NCBI RefSeq assembly: GCF_030246925.1
Contig: NZ_CP126740.1
Coordinates: forward strand, 372,001-436,000
Length of the DNA: 64,000 bases
Direction of reading: 5' to 3'
From: Microbacterium sp. zg-Y625
GTDB lineage: Bacteria; Actinomycetota; Actinomycetes; Actinomycetales; Microbacteriaceae
Shown: piece after piece, positions 15,557 through 24,029 of the stretch
How positions within the stretch are numbered: position 1 is the first letter of the stretch
Layout: every line of letters begins with the position of its first letter
Made by a program: the position numbers and the translations under genes
The notes under the pieces: model-generated
The model's input: the letters and a program-made list of their open reading frames with translations, nothing else
The model's database searches: none
What the model was told of the DNA's origin: nothing

Positions 15557-16081
15557 TCAGGCCGTGAGCACCCGGCCGCGGCGTCGCTCTGCGGCGTCGA
15601 TCGCCAGGAGTGTGGACTCGAGCTGGTCCTCGGGGGCTCCTGCCTCCTGGCGGAGGAACAGGGCGCGCTTGAAGTCCGCGCGGGCCGAGACGAAGTCCCC
15701 GGCGTCGAAGTGCACCTTGCCGCGGTGCTGGTAGGCGAAGGCGCCGACCGCCGCCCATCCTTGCCCGTCCGCCTCTTGGGCGCACGTCGTCAGCTCCTGC
15801 TCGGCGGCGGCGTAGGCGCCCCGGAACTGCAGCACCGTCGCATGCAGCACGCGGGCGCGCAACAGGTCCTTGCGGGTGCCCGCCATGCGCGCCAGTCGCA
15901 CTGACTGCTCGGAGATGAGCAGCGCCTCGTCGAGGCGGTCGAGCACCTTCAGCAGCCACACGCGCTCCAGCAGCGCCGCCAGGCTCCGCTGCTCGCCGAT
16001 CTCGTCGAGGCGCTCCTGGCAGCGGTCCGGATCCACCTGCTCGCGCAGCGTGTCCGGGTCGTATCCGAGGATGTAGCTCAC
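15557..16081 (-). CDS. Tetratricopeptide-repeat protein
   Basis: The 174-residue helical protein reads as degenerate TPR units: LLERVWLLKVLDRLDEALLISEQSVRLA, then LRARVLHATVLQFRGAYAAAEQELTTCA, then AFAYQHRGKVHFDAGDFVSARADFKRAL. No signal or membrane segment is seen. The GTG at 16081 is chosen because GGAAGGAAT lies upstream at correct spacing; the longer frame to 16168 adds an Arg-rich extension with no ribosome binding site. Similar small TPR proteins are common in actinobacteria without a known partner. Confidence 0.7.
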   Translation of the reverse strand: MSYILGYDPDTLREQVDPDRCQERLDEIGEQRSLAALLERVWLLKVLDRLDEALLISEQSVRLARMAGTRKDLLRARVLHATVLQFRGAYAAAEQELTTCAQEADGQGWAAVGAFAYQHRGKVHFDAGDFVSARADFKRALFLRQEAGAPEDQLESTLLAIDAAERRRGRVLTA

Positions 16082-16562
16082 GATCGATTCCTTCCGTGCG
16101 CGGCTCGCGCTGTCCAGTGTCACCCGCCGAGGCGAAAGCCGCCCGAGGGCACGCCGCGCGCGCGGCATCCGGTCCCGGCATCCGCCCGTTTCGACCCCCG
16201 CCCGGCGTGCGGTGCCCGCCCGTTCTTCGGGGATCTACGCTTTCTCGGGCCCGGATCTCAGGTTGGCTCCGAGGAACCGGCTTTCTCCGAAGCTGTGGTG
16301 TGGATGCTGCTGCTGATGCCGCCCCCCGCCGGCGCCGCCCGTTCTTCGGAGATCTCCGTGTCTTCGCAGGCGGATGGCGGTTCGGCTCCGAGAAACCGGC
16401 TTTCTCCGAAGCTGTGGTGTGGATGCTGCTGCTGAGGCCGCCCCCCCCGCCCGCGCCGCCCGTTCTTCGGAGATCTCCGTGTCTCCGGAGACGGATGGCG
16501 GTTTGGCTCCGAGGAACCGGCTTTCTCCGAAGCTGTGGCGAGCGCCCCCCCCCGCGAGCCCC
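16082..16562. other. 481-bp intergenic region with triplicated repeat
   Basis: It lies between the TPR gene start and the spermidine-synthase-like gene stop (both minus strand). It contains the TPR gene leader, several GGATGCCG octamers and the 120-bp tandem repeat. Frames open across it are repeat artefacts; no recognisable protein is encoded. Confidence 0.6.
16217..16540. repeat. Three tandem ~120-bp repeats with internal hairpins
   Basis: The word CCCGTTCTTCGG begins near 16218, 16337 and 16458, and GCTCCGAG at 16266, 16385 and 16506, so the periods are 119-121 bases. Each unit holds CTTCGGAGA and TCTCCGAAG as inverted arms about 70 bases apart (the left arm is degenerate in unit 1). An inner GCTCCGAGAAA / TTTCTCCGAAGC hairpin is also present. 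C-runs of up to nine bases separate the units and vary in length. Confidence 0.85.
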
Positions 16563-17426
16563 TCAGCGCTCGAAGACGGATGCCGCGGGCTTCGGCGACG
16601 GGGTGGAATCGGCGTCGGTGGCCACCCGCGCTCCCCGGACGAACTCGTCCAGCTCCGCGCCCTCGGCCACCTTGGCGGGGTGCGGACCCGCGGCCATGAG
16701 CCGCGGCAGCCACTCGGTGGGAAGGGGCGACGCCGATGCCGCGATCACGAGGTTCCCGAATCGGCGGCCTTTGAACAGCTGCACCTCGGCCAGCACGATC
16801 ACGTGTGCGAACACCTCCCGCACGGTCGCCACCTGACGGCGGGCGAAGGCCAGGCCCGACCCGTCCGCGACGTTCACCAGCAGCACGCCGTCGGGGGCGA
16901 GCACGGCGGATGCCGCGCGGTAGAACTCCACCGTCGTCAGGTGTGCGGGGGTCTGGGCGCCCGCGAAGACGTCCGAGATGAGCAGGTCGGCGTTGCCGCG
17001 CAGGGCCGGCGGGAGCCGGTCCAGACCTGCGCGGGCGTCGCCGATGCGCACGCGCACCTGGGCCCCACGGGGGAGGGGCAGCTCCGCGCGCACGAGGTCG
17101 ACGAGGGCCTGCTCGAGTTCGATCACCTGCTGCCGCGACCCCGGGCGGGTCGCCTCGATGTACCGGGGGAGGGTCAGCGCGCCCGCGCCCAGGTGCACCG
17201 CCGAGAGGGGCTGCCCCGGCATCCGCAGCCTGTCGATCACGGCACCCATCCGGGCGACGTACTCGAAATGCAGGTGCGTGGGATCGTCGAGGTCCACGTG
17301 GGACTGCGGGGTGCCGTCGACGTCGAGCTCGAAGCCCGAGACATACCGCGACGGCACGATGCGGGCGATCGTGCCGTCGGACAGGCGTGCCTGCGGGGCC
17401 GGTTCCTCGATGCTCGCGCGCGCCAT
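16563..17426 (-). CDS. Spermidine synthase-like protein
   Basis: The 287-residue protein has a Rossmann methyltransferase fold of the spermidine-synthase family: AVHLGAGALTLPRYIEATRP is the SAM/dcSAM-binding loop, VIELEQALVDLVR follows, and ADLLISDVFAGAQTPAHL is the segment after strand 4 that in true synthases carries the catalytic Asp. An N-terminal beta-strand module precedes the fold. No membrane domain is attached. Actinobacterial members often sit alone and have no proven polyamine activity, so the substrate is open. A TAGCGT -10 box 6 bases upstream suggests a leaderless message. It is divergent from the peptide transporter genes. Confidence 0.8.
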   Translation of the reverse strand: MARASIEEPAPQARLSDGTIARIVPSRYVSGFELDVDGTPQSHVDLDDPTHLHFEYVARMGAVIDRLRMPGQPLSAVHLGAGALTLPRYIEATRPGSRQQVIELEQALVDLVRAELPLPRGAQVRVRIGDARAGLDRLPPALRGNADLLISDVFAGAQTPAHLTTVEFYRAASAVLAPDGVLLVNVADGSGLAFARRQVATVREVFAHVIVLAEVQLFKGRRFGNLVIAASASPLPTEWLPRLMAAGPHPAKVAEGAELDEFVRGARVATDADSTPSPKPAASVFER

Positions 17427-17432
17427 GCCTCC

Positions 17433-17438
17433 ACGCTA
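17433..17438 (-). promoter_or_regulatory. -10 box of the spermidine synthase-like gene
   Basis: TAGCGT on the minus strand, 6 bases before the ATG at 17426. GGAGG lies only one base before the ATG, too close to serve as a Shine-Dalgarno site, which favours leaderless initiation. Confidence 0.5.
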
Positions 17439-17510
17439 CCGGCGCCCGGCCCGCCGCCGCCGAAACAGGATCGAGACAAAGGTGTAATCAACCGGGATGC
17501 GCTGCACCGG

Positions 17511-17516
17511 TAGCGT
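17511..17516 (+). promoter_or_regulatory. -10 box of the peptide-binding protein gene
   Basis: TAGCGT with an expected start near 17523 and a leader of about 66 bases that carries AGGAAGG before the ATG at 17589. Here the same -10 hexamer drives a message with a leader. Confidence 0.45.
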
Positions 17517-17588
17517 CGAGGATCATCACCTGCCGACCCGTCGCCCAGAACGGTTCGGCGGCCCTGCCTCCAGGAAGGTGCACCACCC

Positions 17589-19265
17589 ATGCTCCATTCA
17601 CGTAACCGACGCGGAGCCTTGACGGCCGCCGCCGGCGTGGCATTGGCCGCGCTCGTGCTGTCGGGCTGCTCGAGCCAGCGCGACGCCGGCACGGACGACG
17701 CCGCCACCGACGCCGAGGTCGACGGCACGTTCGTCTTCGGCGCATCCGCCGACCCGGCCAGCCTCGACCCCGCCTTCGCGCAGGACGGTGAGACCTTCCG
17801 GGTCTCGCGCCAGATCTTCGAGGGTCTCGTCGGCACCGAACCCGGCACCGCCGACCCCGCGCCCCTGCTCGCCGAGTCGTGGGAGTCCTCCGAGGACGGC
17901 CTCACGCACACGTTCTCGCTCAAGGAGGGCGTGACCTTCCACGACGGCACGGAGTTCAACGCCGAGGCCGTCTGCGCCAACTTCGACCGCTGGTACAACT
18001 GGGAGGGCCTGGCCGCGAGCGAAGCGCTGGGCTACTACTACAACAAGCTGTTCCGCGGCTACGCGTCGAGCCCCGAAGAGGCGGTCTACGCCTCCTGCAC
18101 GGCCGACGACGAGACGACGGCGACCGTCACGCTCAACCAGCCCTTCGCCGGATTCATCCCCGCGCTGTCGCTCCCCGCGTTCTCGATGCAGAGCCCTGCC
18201 GCGATGGAGGAGTTCGCAGCCGACGAGGTCGGCGGCACCGCCGAGGCCCCGAGCCTGTCGGAGTACGCCATGGGGCACCCGTCGGGCACCGGACCCTACG
18301 TCTTCTCGGAATGGGCGCCGGGCGAGCAGCTCACCCTCACCGCCAACGAGGACTACTGGGGTGACACCGGCCAGATCGACGAGATCATCTTCCGCGTGAT
18401 CGACGACCCGACCGCTCGCCGTCAGGCGCTCGAGGCCGGCTCGATCGACGGCTACGACCTCGTCGGGCCCGCCGACACCGCCGCCCTCGAAGAGGACGGC
18501 TTCACGATGGTCTCGCGGCCGCCGTTCACGATCCTCTACCTCGCCTTCAACCAGGCCGTGCCCGAGCTGCAGGACCCGGTCGTGCGCGAGGCGCTGTCGT
18601 ACGCGATCGACAAGGACGCGCTCATCTCCCAGGTGCTCCCTGAGGGCACCGAGAAGGCGACGCAGTTCATGCCCGACACCGTCAACGGCTACAACAGCGA
18701 CGTCACGACCTACGAGTACGACCCCGCGAAGGCCGAGGAGCTGCTCGCGCAGGCCGGCTACACCGAGGCGAACCCGCTCACGCTGACGTTCAACTACCCC
18801 GTCAACGTCTCGCGCCCCTACATGCCGGACCCGGAGCAGATCTTCACCGTGCTCTCGGCTCAGCTGGGTGAGGTCGGCGTCGTCACCAACCCGGTCTCCA
18901 ACGAGTGGGGCGACTACCTCGACCTCATCACCGGCGGCACCGAGCACGGCATCCACCTGCTCGGCTGGACGGGCGACTACAACGACACCGACAACTTCGT
19001 GGGCGTGTTCTTCGGAGCGCAGTCGGCCGAGTGGGGCTTCGACAACCCGGAGCTGTTCCAGGCGCTGCAGGAGGCCCGTGGCATCCCGAGCCTCGAGGAG
19101 CAGTCGGCTCTCTACGAGGACATCAACGAGATGGTCGCGACCTTCATCCCGGGCGTGCCCCTGGCCCACCCGGCGCCGACGCTTGCCTTCGACCCGCGGG
19201 TCGAGAGCTACCCGGCCAGCCCGGTCAACGACGAGGTCTTCAGCGAGATCGTCCTGACCGAGTAA
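17589..19265 (+). CDS. ABC transporter substrate-binding lipoprotein, peptide family (SBP_bac_5)
   Basis: The 558-residue lipoprotein captures oligopeptides or related solutes outside the membrane. Its signal peptide ends in the lipobox VLSGC with Cys27 as the lipidated residue. The mature protein shows the family 5 landmarks: SLDPAFAQDGETFRVSRQIFEGLV near the N-terminus, LTHTFSLKEGVTFHDGTEFNAEAV, and the late VREALSYAIDKDALI. Length is typical. Two permease genes follow after a hairpin, and the double ATPase is on the opposite strand. Ligand identity is unknown; the neighbouring 5-oxoprolinase genes make pyroglutamyl or glutamyl peptides a possible guess. Confidence 0.92.
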   Translation: MLHSRNRRGALTAAAGVALAALVLSGCSSQRDAGTDDAATDAEVDGTFVFGASADPASLDPAFAQDGETFRVSRQIFEGLVGTEPGTADPAPLLAESWESSEDGLTHTFSLKEGVTFHDGTEFNAEAVCANFDRWYNWEGLAASEALGYYYNKLFRGYASSPEEAVYASCTADDETTATVTLNQPFAGFIPALSLPAFSMQSPAAMEEFAADEVGGTAEAPSLSEYAMGHPSGTGPYVFSEWAPGEQLTLTANEDYWGDTGQIDEIIFRVIDDPTARRQALEAGSIDGYDLVGPADTAALEEDGFTMVSRPPFTILYLAFNQAVPELQDPVVREALSYAIDKDALISQVLPEGTEKATQFMPDTVNGYNSDVTTYEYDPAKAEELLAQAGYTEANPLTLTFNYPVNVSRPYMPDPEQIFTVLSAQLGEVGVVTNPVSNEWGDYLDLITGGTEHGIHLLGWTGDYNDTDNFVGVFFGAQSAEWGFDNPELFQALQEARGIPSLEEQSALYEDINEMVATFIPGVPLAHPAPTLAFDPRVESYPASPVNDEVFSEIVLTE

Positions 19266-19284
19266 GCGCGGCCTGTGCCGTAAT

Positions 19285-19325
19285 GTGCGGTGCGGGATGA
19301 GGCATCCCCTCCTCCCGCACCGCAC
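19285..19325 (+). terminator. Hairpin between binding protein and permease genes
   Basis: GTGCGGTGCGGGA (19285-19297) pairs with TCCCGCACCGCAC (19313-19325), a 13-bp perfect stem with a 15-base loop and no T-run. In this position such stems commonly protect or terminate part of the message so that the binding protein outnumbers the permeases. Confidence 0.7.
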
Positions 19326-19356
19326 TCCGACGCCGAAACGACGAAGGACCCACGCC

Positions 19357-20361
19357 TTGCTGCGCACCATCGGTAAGAGGCTGCTGCTTCTGATCCCCAC
19401 CCTCTTCGGGTTGAGCCTGCTGCTGTTCTTCTGGGTCCGGGCGCTGCCCGGCGGCCCCGCGGTGGCCCTCCTCGGCGAGAGGGCCACGCCTGAGGCCGTC
19501 GATCGCATCAACGAGCTCTACGGCTTCAACCGGCCGATCCTCGAGCAGTACCTCATCTGGATGGGGCGGCTCCTCTCCGGCGACTTCGGCGTCTCGCTGC
19601 AGACCGCGCGCCCGGTGACCGAGGAGTTCTTCCGCCGCTTCCCGGCGACCATCGAGCTGTCGCTGCTGGCGCTGATCATCGCGGTCGGCATCGGCATTCC
19701 GCTCGGGTACTGGGCGGCGCGCCGCCACGGAAAGTTCACCGACCACGCGGCGGTCGTGTTCAGCCTGGTCGGCATCACGATCCCGGTGTTCTTCCTGGCA
19801 TTCATCCTCAAGTACGTCTTCGCGGTGCAGCTGGGCTGGCTCCCCAGCGACGGGCGGCAGAACCCGCGCATCGACGCGACCCACTACACCGGGTTCTACG
19901 TGCTGGACGGGCTGCTGACGGGCGAATGGGATGCCGCGGGCGACGCTCTGCTGCATCTGCTCCTGCCCGCCATCGCGCTCGGCACCATTCCGCTCGCGAT
20001 CATCGTGCGCATCACCCGGGCCTCGGTGCTCGAGGTGCAGAACGCCGACTACGTCCGCACCGGCAAGGCGAAGGGCGTGTCGCGGCAGACGCTGCGCGAC
20101 CGGTTCATCCTGCGAAACGCCATGCTCCCGGTGATCACCACGGTGGGTCTGCAGGTCGGCCTGCTGCTGTCGGGGGCGATCCTCACCGAGACGGTGTTCG
20201 CCTTCCCTGGCATCGGGTCGTTCCTCTCCCGCGCGATCTTCACCCGGGACTTCCCCGTGCTGCAGGGCTTCATCATCTTCATCGCCATCGCGTACGCGCT
20301 GATCAACCTGCTCGTGGACATCTCGTACAGCTTCATCGACCCGAGAGTGAGGGTCTCGTGA
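19357..20361 (+). CDS. Peptide ABC transporter permease, DppB type
   Basis: The 334-residue membrane protein has about six membrane segments and the BPD_transp_1 coupling loop TGKAKGVSRQTLRDRFILRNA (EAA motif equivalent). The N-terminus MLRTIGKRLLLLIPTLFGLS is the classic DppB opening. The TTG at 19357 is chosen because GAAGGA lies about 8 bases upstream and the family N-terminus begins there; a frame open further upstream would place 24 polar residues in front. It overlaps the next permease by four bases. Confidence 0.9.
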   Translation: MLRTIGKRLLLLIPTLFGLSLLLFFWVRALPGGPAVALLGERATPEAVDRINELYGFNRPILEQYLIWMGRLLSGDFGVSLQTARPVTEEFFRRFPATIELSLLALIIAVGIGIPLGYWAARRHGKFTDHAAVVFSLVGITIPVFFLAFILKYVFAVQLGWLPSDGRQNPRIDATHYTGFYVLDGLLTGEWDAAGDALLHLLLPAIALGTIPLAIIVRITRASVLEVQNADYVRTGKAKGVSRQTLRDRFILRNAMLPVITTVGLQVGLLLSGAILTETVFAFPGIGSFLSRAIFTRDFPVLQGFIIFIAIAYALINLLVDISYSFIDPRVRVS

Positions 20362-21317
20362 GTTCCGCCATCCTGCCCCCCGCCCCGAGCGGCGGACCCG
20401 TCGACGATAACCTCGTCGTCGACCACGAACTGCTCGCCGCCAAGACCCAGGGCGGCTTCTGGCGGGACGTGTTCCGGCGGCTGCGGGGCAACCCCACCGC
20501 CTGGATCGGCGCGGCGATCATCTTCCTCTTCGTCGCGGTGTCGGTGCTCGCGCCGTGGCTCGCCCCGTACCCCGAGACGGCGCTTCCCGGCGCCCGCTCG
20601 ATCACACCGACCTCCATCCCCGGCCCCGGAGAGATCGCGGAGTTCCCGCTCGGGCTCGACCGCTTCGGCGGCGATGTGCTCTCCAAGCTCATCTGGGGTG
20701 CGCAGGCGTCACTGCTCATCGGCGTGATCTCCACCGCCATCGGCCTCGCCGGCGGCGCGCTGCTGGGGCTCATCGCCGGCACCTTCGGCGGCTGGGTCGA
20801 CAACATCGTGATGCGCTTCGTCGACATCCTGCTGTCCGTGCCGACCCTGCTGCTCGCGGTGTCGATCGCCGCCGTGCTCGGTCAGTCGCAGCTCGCGGTG
20901 ATGGTCGCCATCGGAGCGTCGCAGGTGCCGATCTTCGCGCGGCTCCTGCGTGCCTCGATGCTGCAGCAGCGCTCGAGCGACTACGTGCTGTCCGCCCAGA
21001 CCCTCGGCCTCGGCCGCGGTCGCATCACGATGAGCCACGTGCTGCCCAACAGCGTCGGCCCGGTCATCGTGCAGGGGACGCTCACCCTCGCGACGGCCGT
21101 CATCGACGCCGCGGCGCTGTCGTTCCTCGGCCTCGGCGGCGGGCGCCCCGAGACGGCGGAGTGGGGCCGCATGCTCACCTACGCCCAGGCGGAGCTGGCC
21201 ATCGCGCCGTGGCTGGCGTTCCTCCCCGGCATCTGCATCGCCGTCACGGCGCTCGGGTTCACCCTGCTGGGCGAGTCGCTGCGTGAGGCGATGGACCCGC
21301 GCACCCGCGCACGCTGA
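20358..21317 (+). CDS. Peptide ABC transporter permease, DppC type
   Basis: The 319-residue membrane protein has the DppC layout: a soluble N-terminus of about 45 residues, a first membrane segment at GAAIIFLFVAVSVLAPWLAPY, a periplasmic stretch with FPLGLDRFGGDVLSKLIWGAQ, then five more segments. The coupling loop is SAQTLGLGRGRITMSHVLPN. The GTG at 20358 overlaps the DppB stop (GTGA), showing coupled translation. It pairs with DppB to form the channel. Confidence 0.92.
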   Translation: MSSAILPPAPSGGPVDDNLVVDHELLAAKTQGGFWRDVFRRLRGNPTAWIGAAIIFLFVAVSVLAPWLAPYPETALPGARSITPTSIPGPGEIAEFPLGLDRFGGDVLSKLIWGAQASLLIGVISTAIGLAGGALLGLIAGTFGGWVDNIVMRFVDILLSVPTLLLAVSIAAVLGQSQLAVMVAIGASQVPIFARLLRASMLQQRSSDYVLSAQTLGLGRGRITMSHVLPNSVGPVIVQGTLTLATAVIDAAALSFLGLGGGRPETAEWGRMLTYAQAELAIAPWLAFLPGICIAVTALGFTLLGESLREAMDPRTRAR

Positions 21318-21366
21318 GCCCGGCCGGGGCCGGGACTGGCGCCGCCTGGCGCGGCATCCGCTCGGG

Positions 21367-23145
21367 TCAGACGGCGATGTCCAGCTCGTTGCCCGGGATG
21401 GATGCCAGCAGCTTGCGGGTGTAGGGGTCGCGGGCGTTGGTGAAGATCTCCTCGGAGCTGGCGGCCTCCACCAGCGCGCCGTCCTTCATGACGCAGACGT
21501 AGTCGCTGATCAGGCGCACCACGGCGAGGTCGTGGGAGATGAACAGGTAGCTCTGCCCGTACTCGCGCTGCAGGTCGCCCAGCAGCGTCAGGATCTGAGC
21601 CTGCACCAGCACGTCCAGCGCCGAGACCGGCTCGTCGCACACGATGAGGTCGGGCGACAGGGCCAGTGCCCGCGCGATCGCGACGCGCTGGCGCTGACCG
21701 CCGGAGAGCTCCGCGGGGTAGCGGCGCAGCATCGACTGGGGGAGGGCGACATCGTCCATGAGCTGTCGCACGCGGGCGGCGCGGTCCTTCGCGGAGCCGC
21801 GTTTGTAGAAGGTCAGCGGCTCTTCGATGATGCGCCCGATCGTGAACATCGGGTTCAGCGACGAGTACGGGTCCTGGAAGATCGGCTGCACCCGCTGCCG
21901 GAAGGTGCGCAGCTCGCGCCCCTTCAACGACGCGACGTCCTGGCCGTCGAACCGGATGGACCCCGAGGTCGCTTCGACGACCTTCAGCACCATGCGCGCC
22001 GTCGTGGTCTTTCCCGACCCGGACTCGCCCACCACGGCCACCGTCTCGCCGCGGGGGATCGCGAACGACACGTCCTTCACCGCGACGAAGTCGTCCTTGC
22101 TCCCGCGCACCGGGAAGACCTTCGTGAGTCCCTCGACCTCGAGGATGTTGTCGGCCGGGGCGGGCGCTCCATCGGACGCCGGGGTGCGCGGCGCCGTGGT
22201 GGCCGGGGCGCTGGTCCCGCTCGGGACGGCCGCCGGCCGCGCCGTCGGGATCGGTGCCGGTCCGGTGGACGCGGCGCCGGTGGCCGACGCGGGATCGGAG
22301 CCTGCGGCATCCGGGCGCCGGAAGACCTGCGGCCGCAGGCGCACGGCGGCCACCGAAGGCGCGGCGGCGACGAGGGCCTTGGTGTACTCCGCCTGCGGGT
22401 CCTCGAGGATCTGTCGCGCCGGTCCCTGCTCGACGATGCGGCCGCGGTGCATCACGATCACCCGCGACGCCCGCTCGGCCGCGAGGCCCAGGTCGTGGGT
22501 GATGAGCATGACGGCGGTGCCGAGCTCGCCGGTCATGCGGCCGAGCTGATCGAGGATCGTCTTCTGCACCGTGACGTCCAGCGCGCTCGTCGGCTCGTCG
22601 GCGATCAGCAGGCGCGGGTTGCAGGCCAGGCCGATCGCGATGAGGGCGCGCTGGCGCATGCCGCCGGAGAATTCGTGCGGGTACTGCTTGGCGCGCTTCT
22701 CTGCATCGGGAAGGCCGGCCGCCGCGAGGGTCTCGACGACCTTGCGGTCGACGTCGCCGCGGGTCGCCATGCCGTGCGCCAGCAGGGTCTCGGCGATCTG
22801 GGTGCCGATCTTCGACACCGGGTTGAGGTTCGACATCGGGTCCTGCGGGACGAGCCCGATGGACTCGCCGCGGATCGAGCGCATCCGGGACTCGGTGGCG
22901 CCGACCAGATCCTCGCCGTCGAGCAGGATGCTGCCCTCCGCCACGCGACCGTTGCCCGCCAGCAGCCCGATGACCGCCATGGCCGTCGTCGACTTGCCCG
23001 AACCCGATTCACCGACGATGGCGAGGGTCTCACCGGCGGCGAGGTCGAACTCGACGTTCTCGACGGCACGGACGGATCCGTCCATGGTGCGGAAGTCGAC
23101 GGCGAGATCGCGGACCTGCAGCAGCGGCGCGGCATCCTGGGGCAT
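21367..23145 (-). CDS. Peptide ABC transporter ATPase, DppD-DppF fusion
   Basis: This protein of 592 residues carries two complete nucleotide-binding domains in one chain. The first (about 1-265) has Walker A GESGSGKST and signature FSGGMRQRALIA. An Ala/Pro-rich linker of about 60 residues follows, and the second domain (about 325-592) has GESGSGKTT and [17 protein letters not shown]. Each domain is followed by the oligopeptide-type C-terminal region. One chain thus supplies both ATPases for the two permeases, although the gene lies on the opposite strand. ATG 23145 is preferred over ATG 23154 because AGGA is 8 bases upstream of it. Confidence 0.9.
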   Translation of the reverse strand: MPQDAAPLLQVRDLAVDFRTMDGSVRAVENVEFDLAAGETLAIVGESGSGKSTTAMAVIGLLAGNGRVAEGSILLDGEDLVGATESRMRSIRGESIGLVPQDPMSNLNPVSKIGTQIAETLLAHGMATRGDVDRKVVETLAAAGLPDAEKRAKQYPHEFSGGMRQRALIAIGLACNPRLLIADEPTSALDVTVQKTILDQLGRMTGELGTAVMLITHDLGLAAERASRVIVMHRGRIVEQGPARQILEDPQAEYTKALVAAAPSVAAVRLRPQVFRRPDAAGSDPASATGAASTGPAPIPTARPAAVPSGTSAPATTAPRTPASDGAPAPADNILEVEGLTKVFPVRGSKDDFVAVKDVSFAIPRGETVAVVGESGSGKTTTARMVLKVVEATSGSIRFDGQDVASLKGRELRTFRQRVQPIFQDPYSSLNPMFTIGRIIEEPLTFYKRGSAKDRAARVRQLMDDVALPQSMLRRYPAELSGGQRQRVAIARALALSPDLIVCDEPVSALDVLVQAQILTLLGDLQREYGQSYLFISHDLAVVRLISDYVCVMKDGALVEAASSEEIFTNARDPYTRKLLASIPGNELDIAV

Positions 23146-23261
23146 GCGGTCCATCCTGCCGTGCCGCGGGGGTGCGGCGCACCGCCCGCGCGGCAGGCTT
23201 TACGGACTCGTAACGTGCGGCGCAGTCCCTACGGGCCGGGCGGGCCGGCCGCCCCGCGCAC

Positions 23262-23267
23262 TACCGT
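23262..23267 (+). promoter_or_regulatory. -10 box of pxpA, leaderless type
   Basis: TACCGT lies 6 bases before the ATG at 23274; no Shine-Dalgarno sequence is seen. Confidence 0.55.
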
Positions 23268-23273
23268 GGTCGC

Positions 23274-24029
23274 ATGCACGCGATCGACCTCAACGCCGAT
23301 CTCGGCGAGACGGTCCGGGGCGAGCCCACGGCGGACGACGCCGCGATGTTCGCCGTGGTCTCCAGCGCCAGCATCGCGTGCGGCGGCCACGCCGGAGACG
23401 ACGCCTCGATGCGCGTGGCGGTGGCCGCGGCCGCGGCGGGATCCGTCGCGGTGGGGGCGCATCCGTCCTTCCGTGACACGGCGAACTTCGGCCGCGTGCG
23501 CATTACCGTCGGCGCCGCCCAGCTGCGTGCCGACGTCACCGCGCAGCTCGACGCGCTCGCCGCGGCCGGGGCCGACATCCGTTACGTGAAGCCCCACGGC
23601 GCCCTGTACCACGCGGTGTCCGCCGAGCGCGGCGCGGCCGAGGCGGTGGCGGCATCCGTCGCCGAGCTCTCCGCGCGACTGGGGCGGGCCGTGCCGGTGC
23701 TGGGCCTGGACGGTGAGATCGCCGCGGCCGCGGCGGCCGCAGGGCTTTCTTTCGTGCGGGAGGCGTTCCTCGACCGGGGCTACCGCGCCGACGGCACCCT
23801 CGTGCCGCGGGGCGAGCCGGGGGCGCTGCTGCAGGGCGCCGCGGAGGTCGCCGAGCGTGCGGTGCGCCTCGCGATCCAGGGCGAGGTCGTGGCCGTCGAC
23901 GGCACGGTGCTCGTGACGGATGCCGCCTCGCTGTGCGTCCACGGGGATTCCCCGGGAGCGGTGGCCATGGCCCTCGCCGCGCGCCGGGCGCTCACCGCCG
24001 AGGGCGTCGCGGTGCGGGCGCCGTGGTGA
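23274..24029 (+). CDS. pxpA: 5-oxoprolinase subunit A (LamB/YcsF family)
   Basis: The 251-residue cytoplasmic protein is one part of the ATP-dependent prokaryotic 5-oxoprolinase, which opens 5-oxoproline (pyroglutamate) to glutamate. It begins AIDLNADLGE and contains SIACGGHAGD, VGAHPSFRD and VKPHGALYH, all conserved in YcsF proteins. Length is as expected. Its TGA overlaps the GTG of the fused pxpB-pxpC gene, so the two are translationally coupled and the complex should assemble in fixed ratio. Confidence 0.93.
   Translation: MHAIDLNADLGETVRGEPTADDAAMFAVVSSASIACGGHAGDDASMRVAVAAAAAGSVAVGAHPSFRDTANFGRVRITVGAAQLRADVTAQLDALAAAGADIRYVKPHGALYHAVSAERGAAEAVAASVAELSARLGRAVPVLGLDGEIAAAAAAAGLSFVREAFLDRGYRADGTLVPRGEPGALLQGAAEVAERAVRLAIQGEVVAVDGTVLVTDAASLCVHGDSPGAVAMALAARRALTAEGVAVRAPW

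Noticed and set aside
16096..17513. Plus-strand frames running through the 120-bp tandem repeats
   Set aside because: They are open only because of GC-rich repeats and run into the antisense of the spermidine-synthase-like gene; no ribosome binding site or similarity is seen.
21283..23589. Plus-strand frame of 768 codons across the fused ATPase gene
   Set aside because: The minus strand encodes two complete ABC ATPase domains; the plus frame shows no motif.
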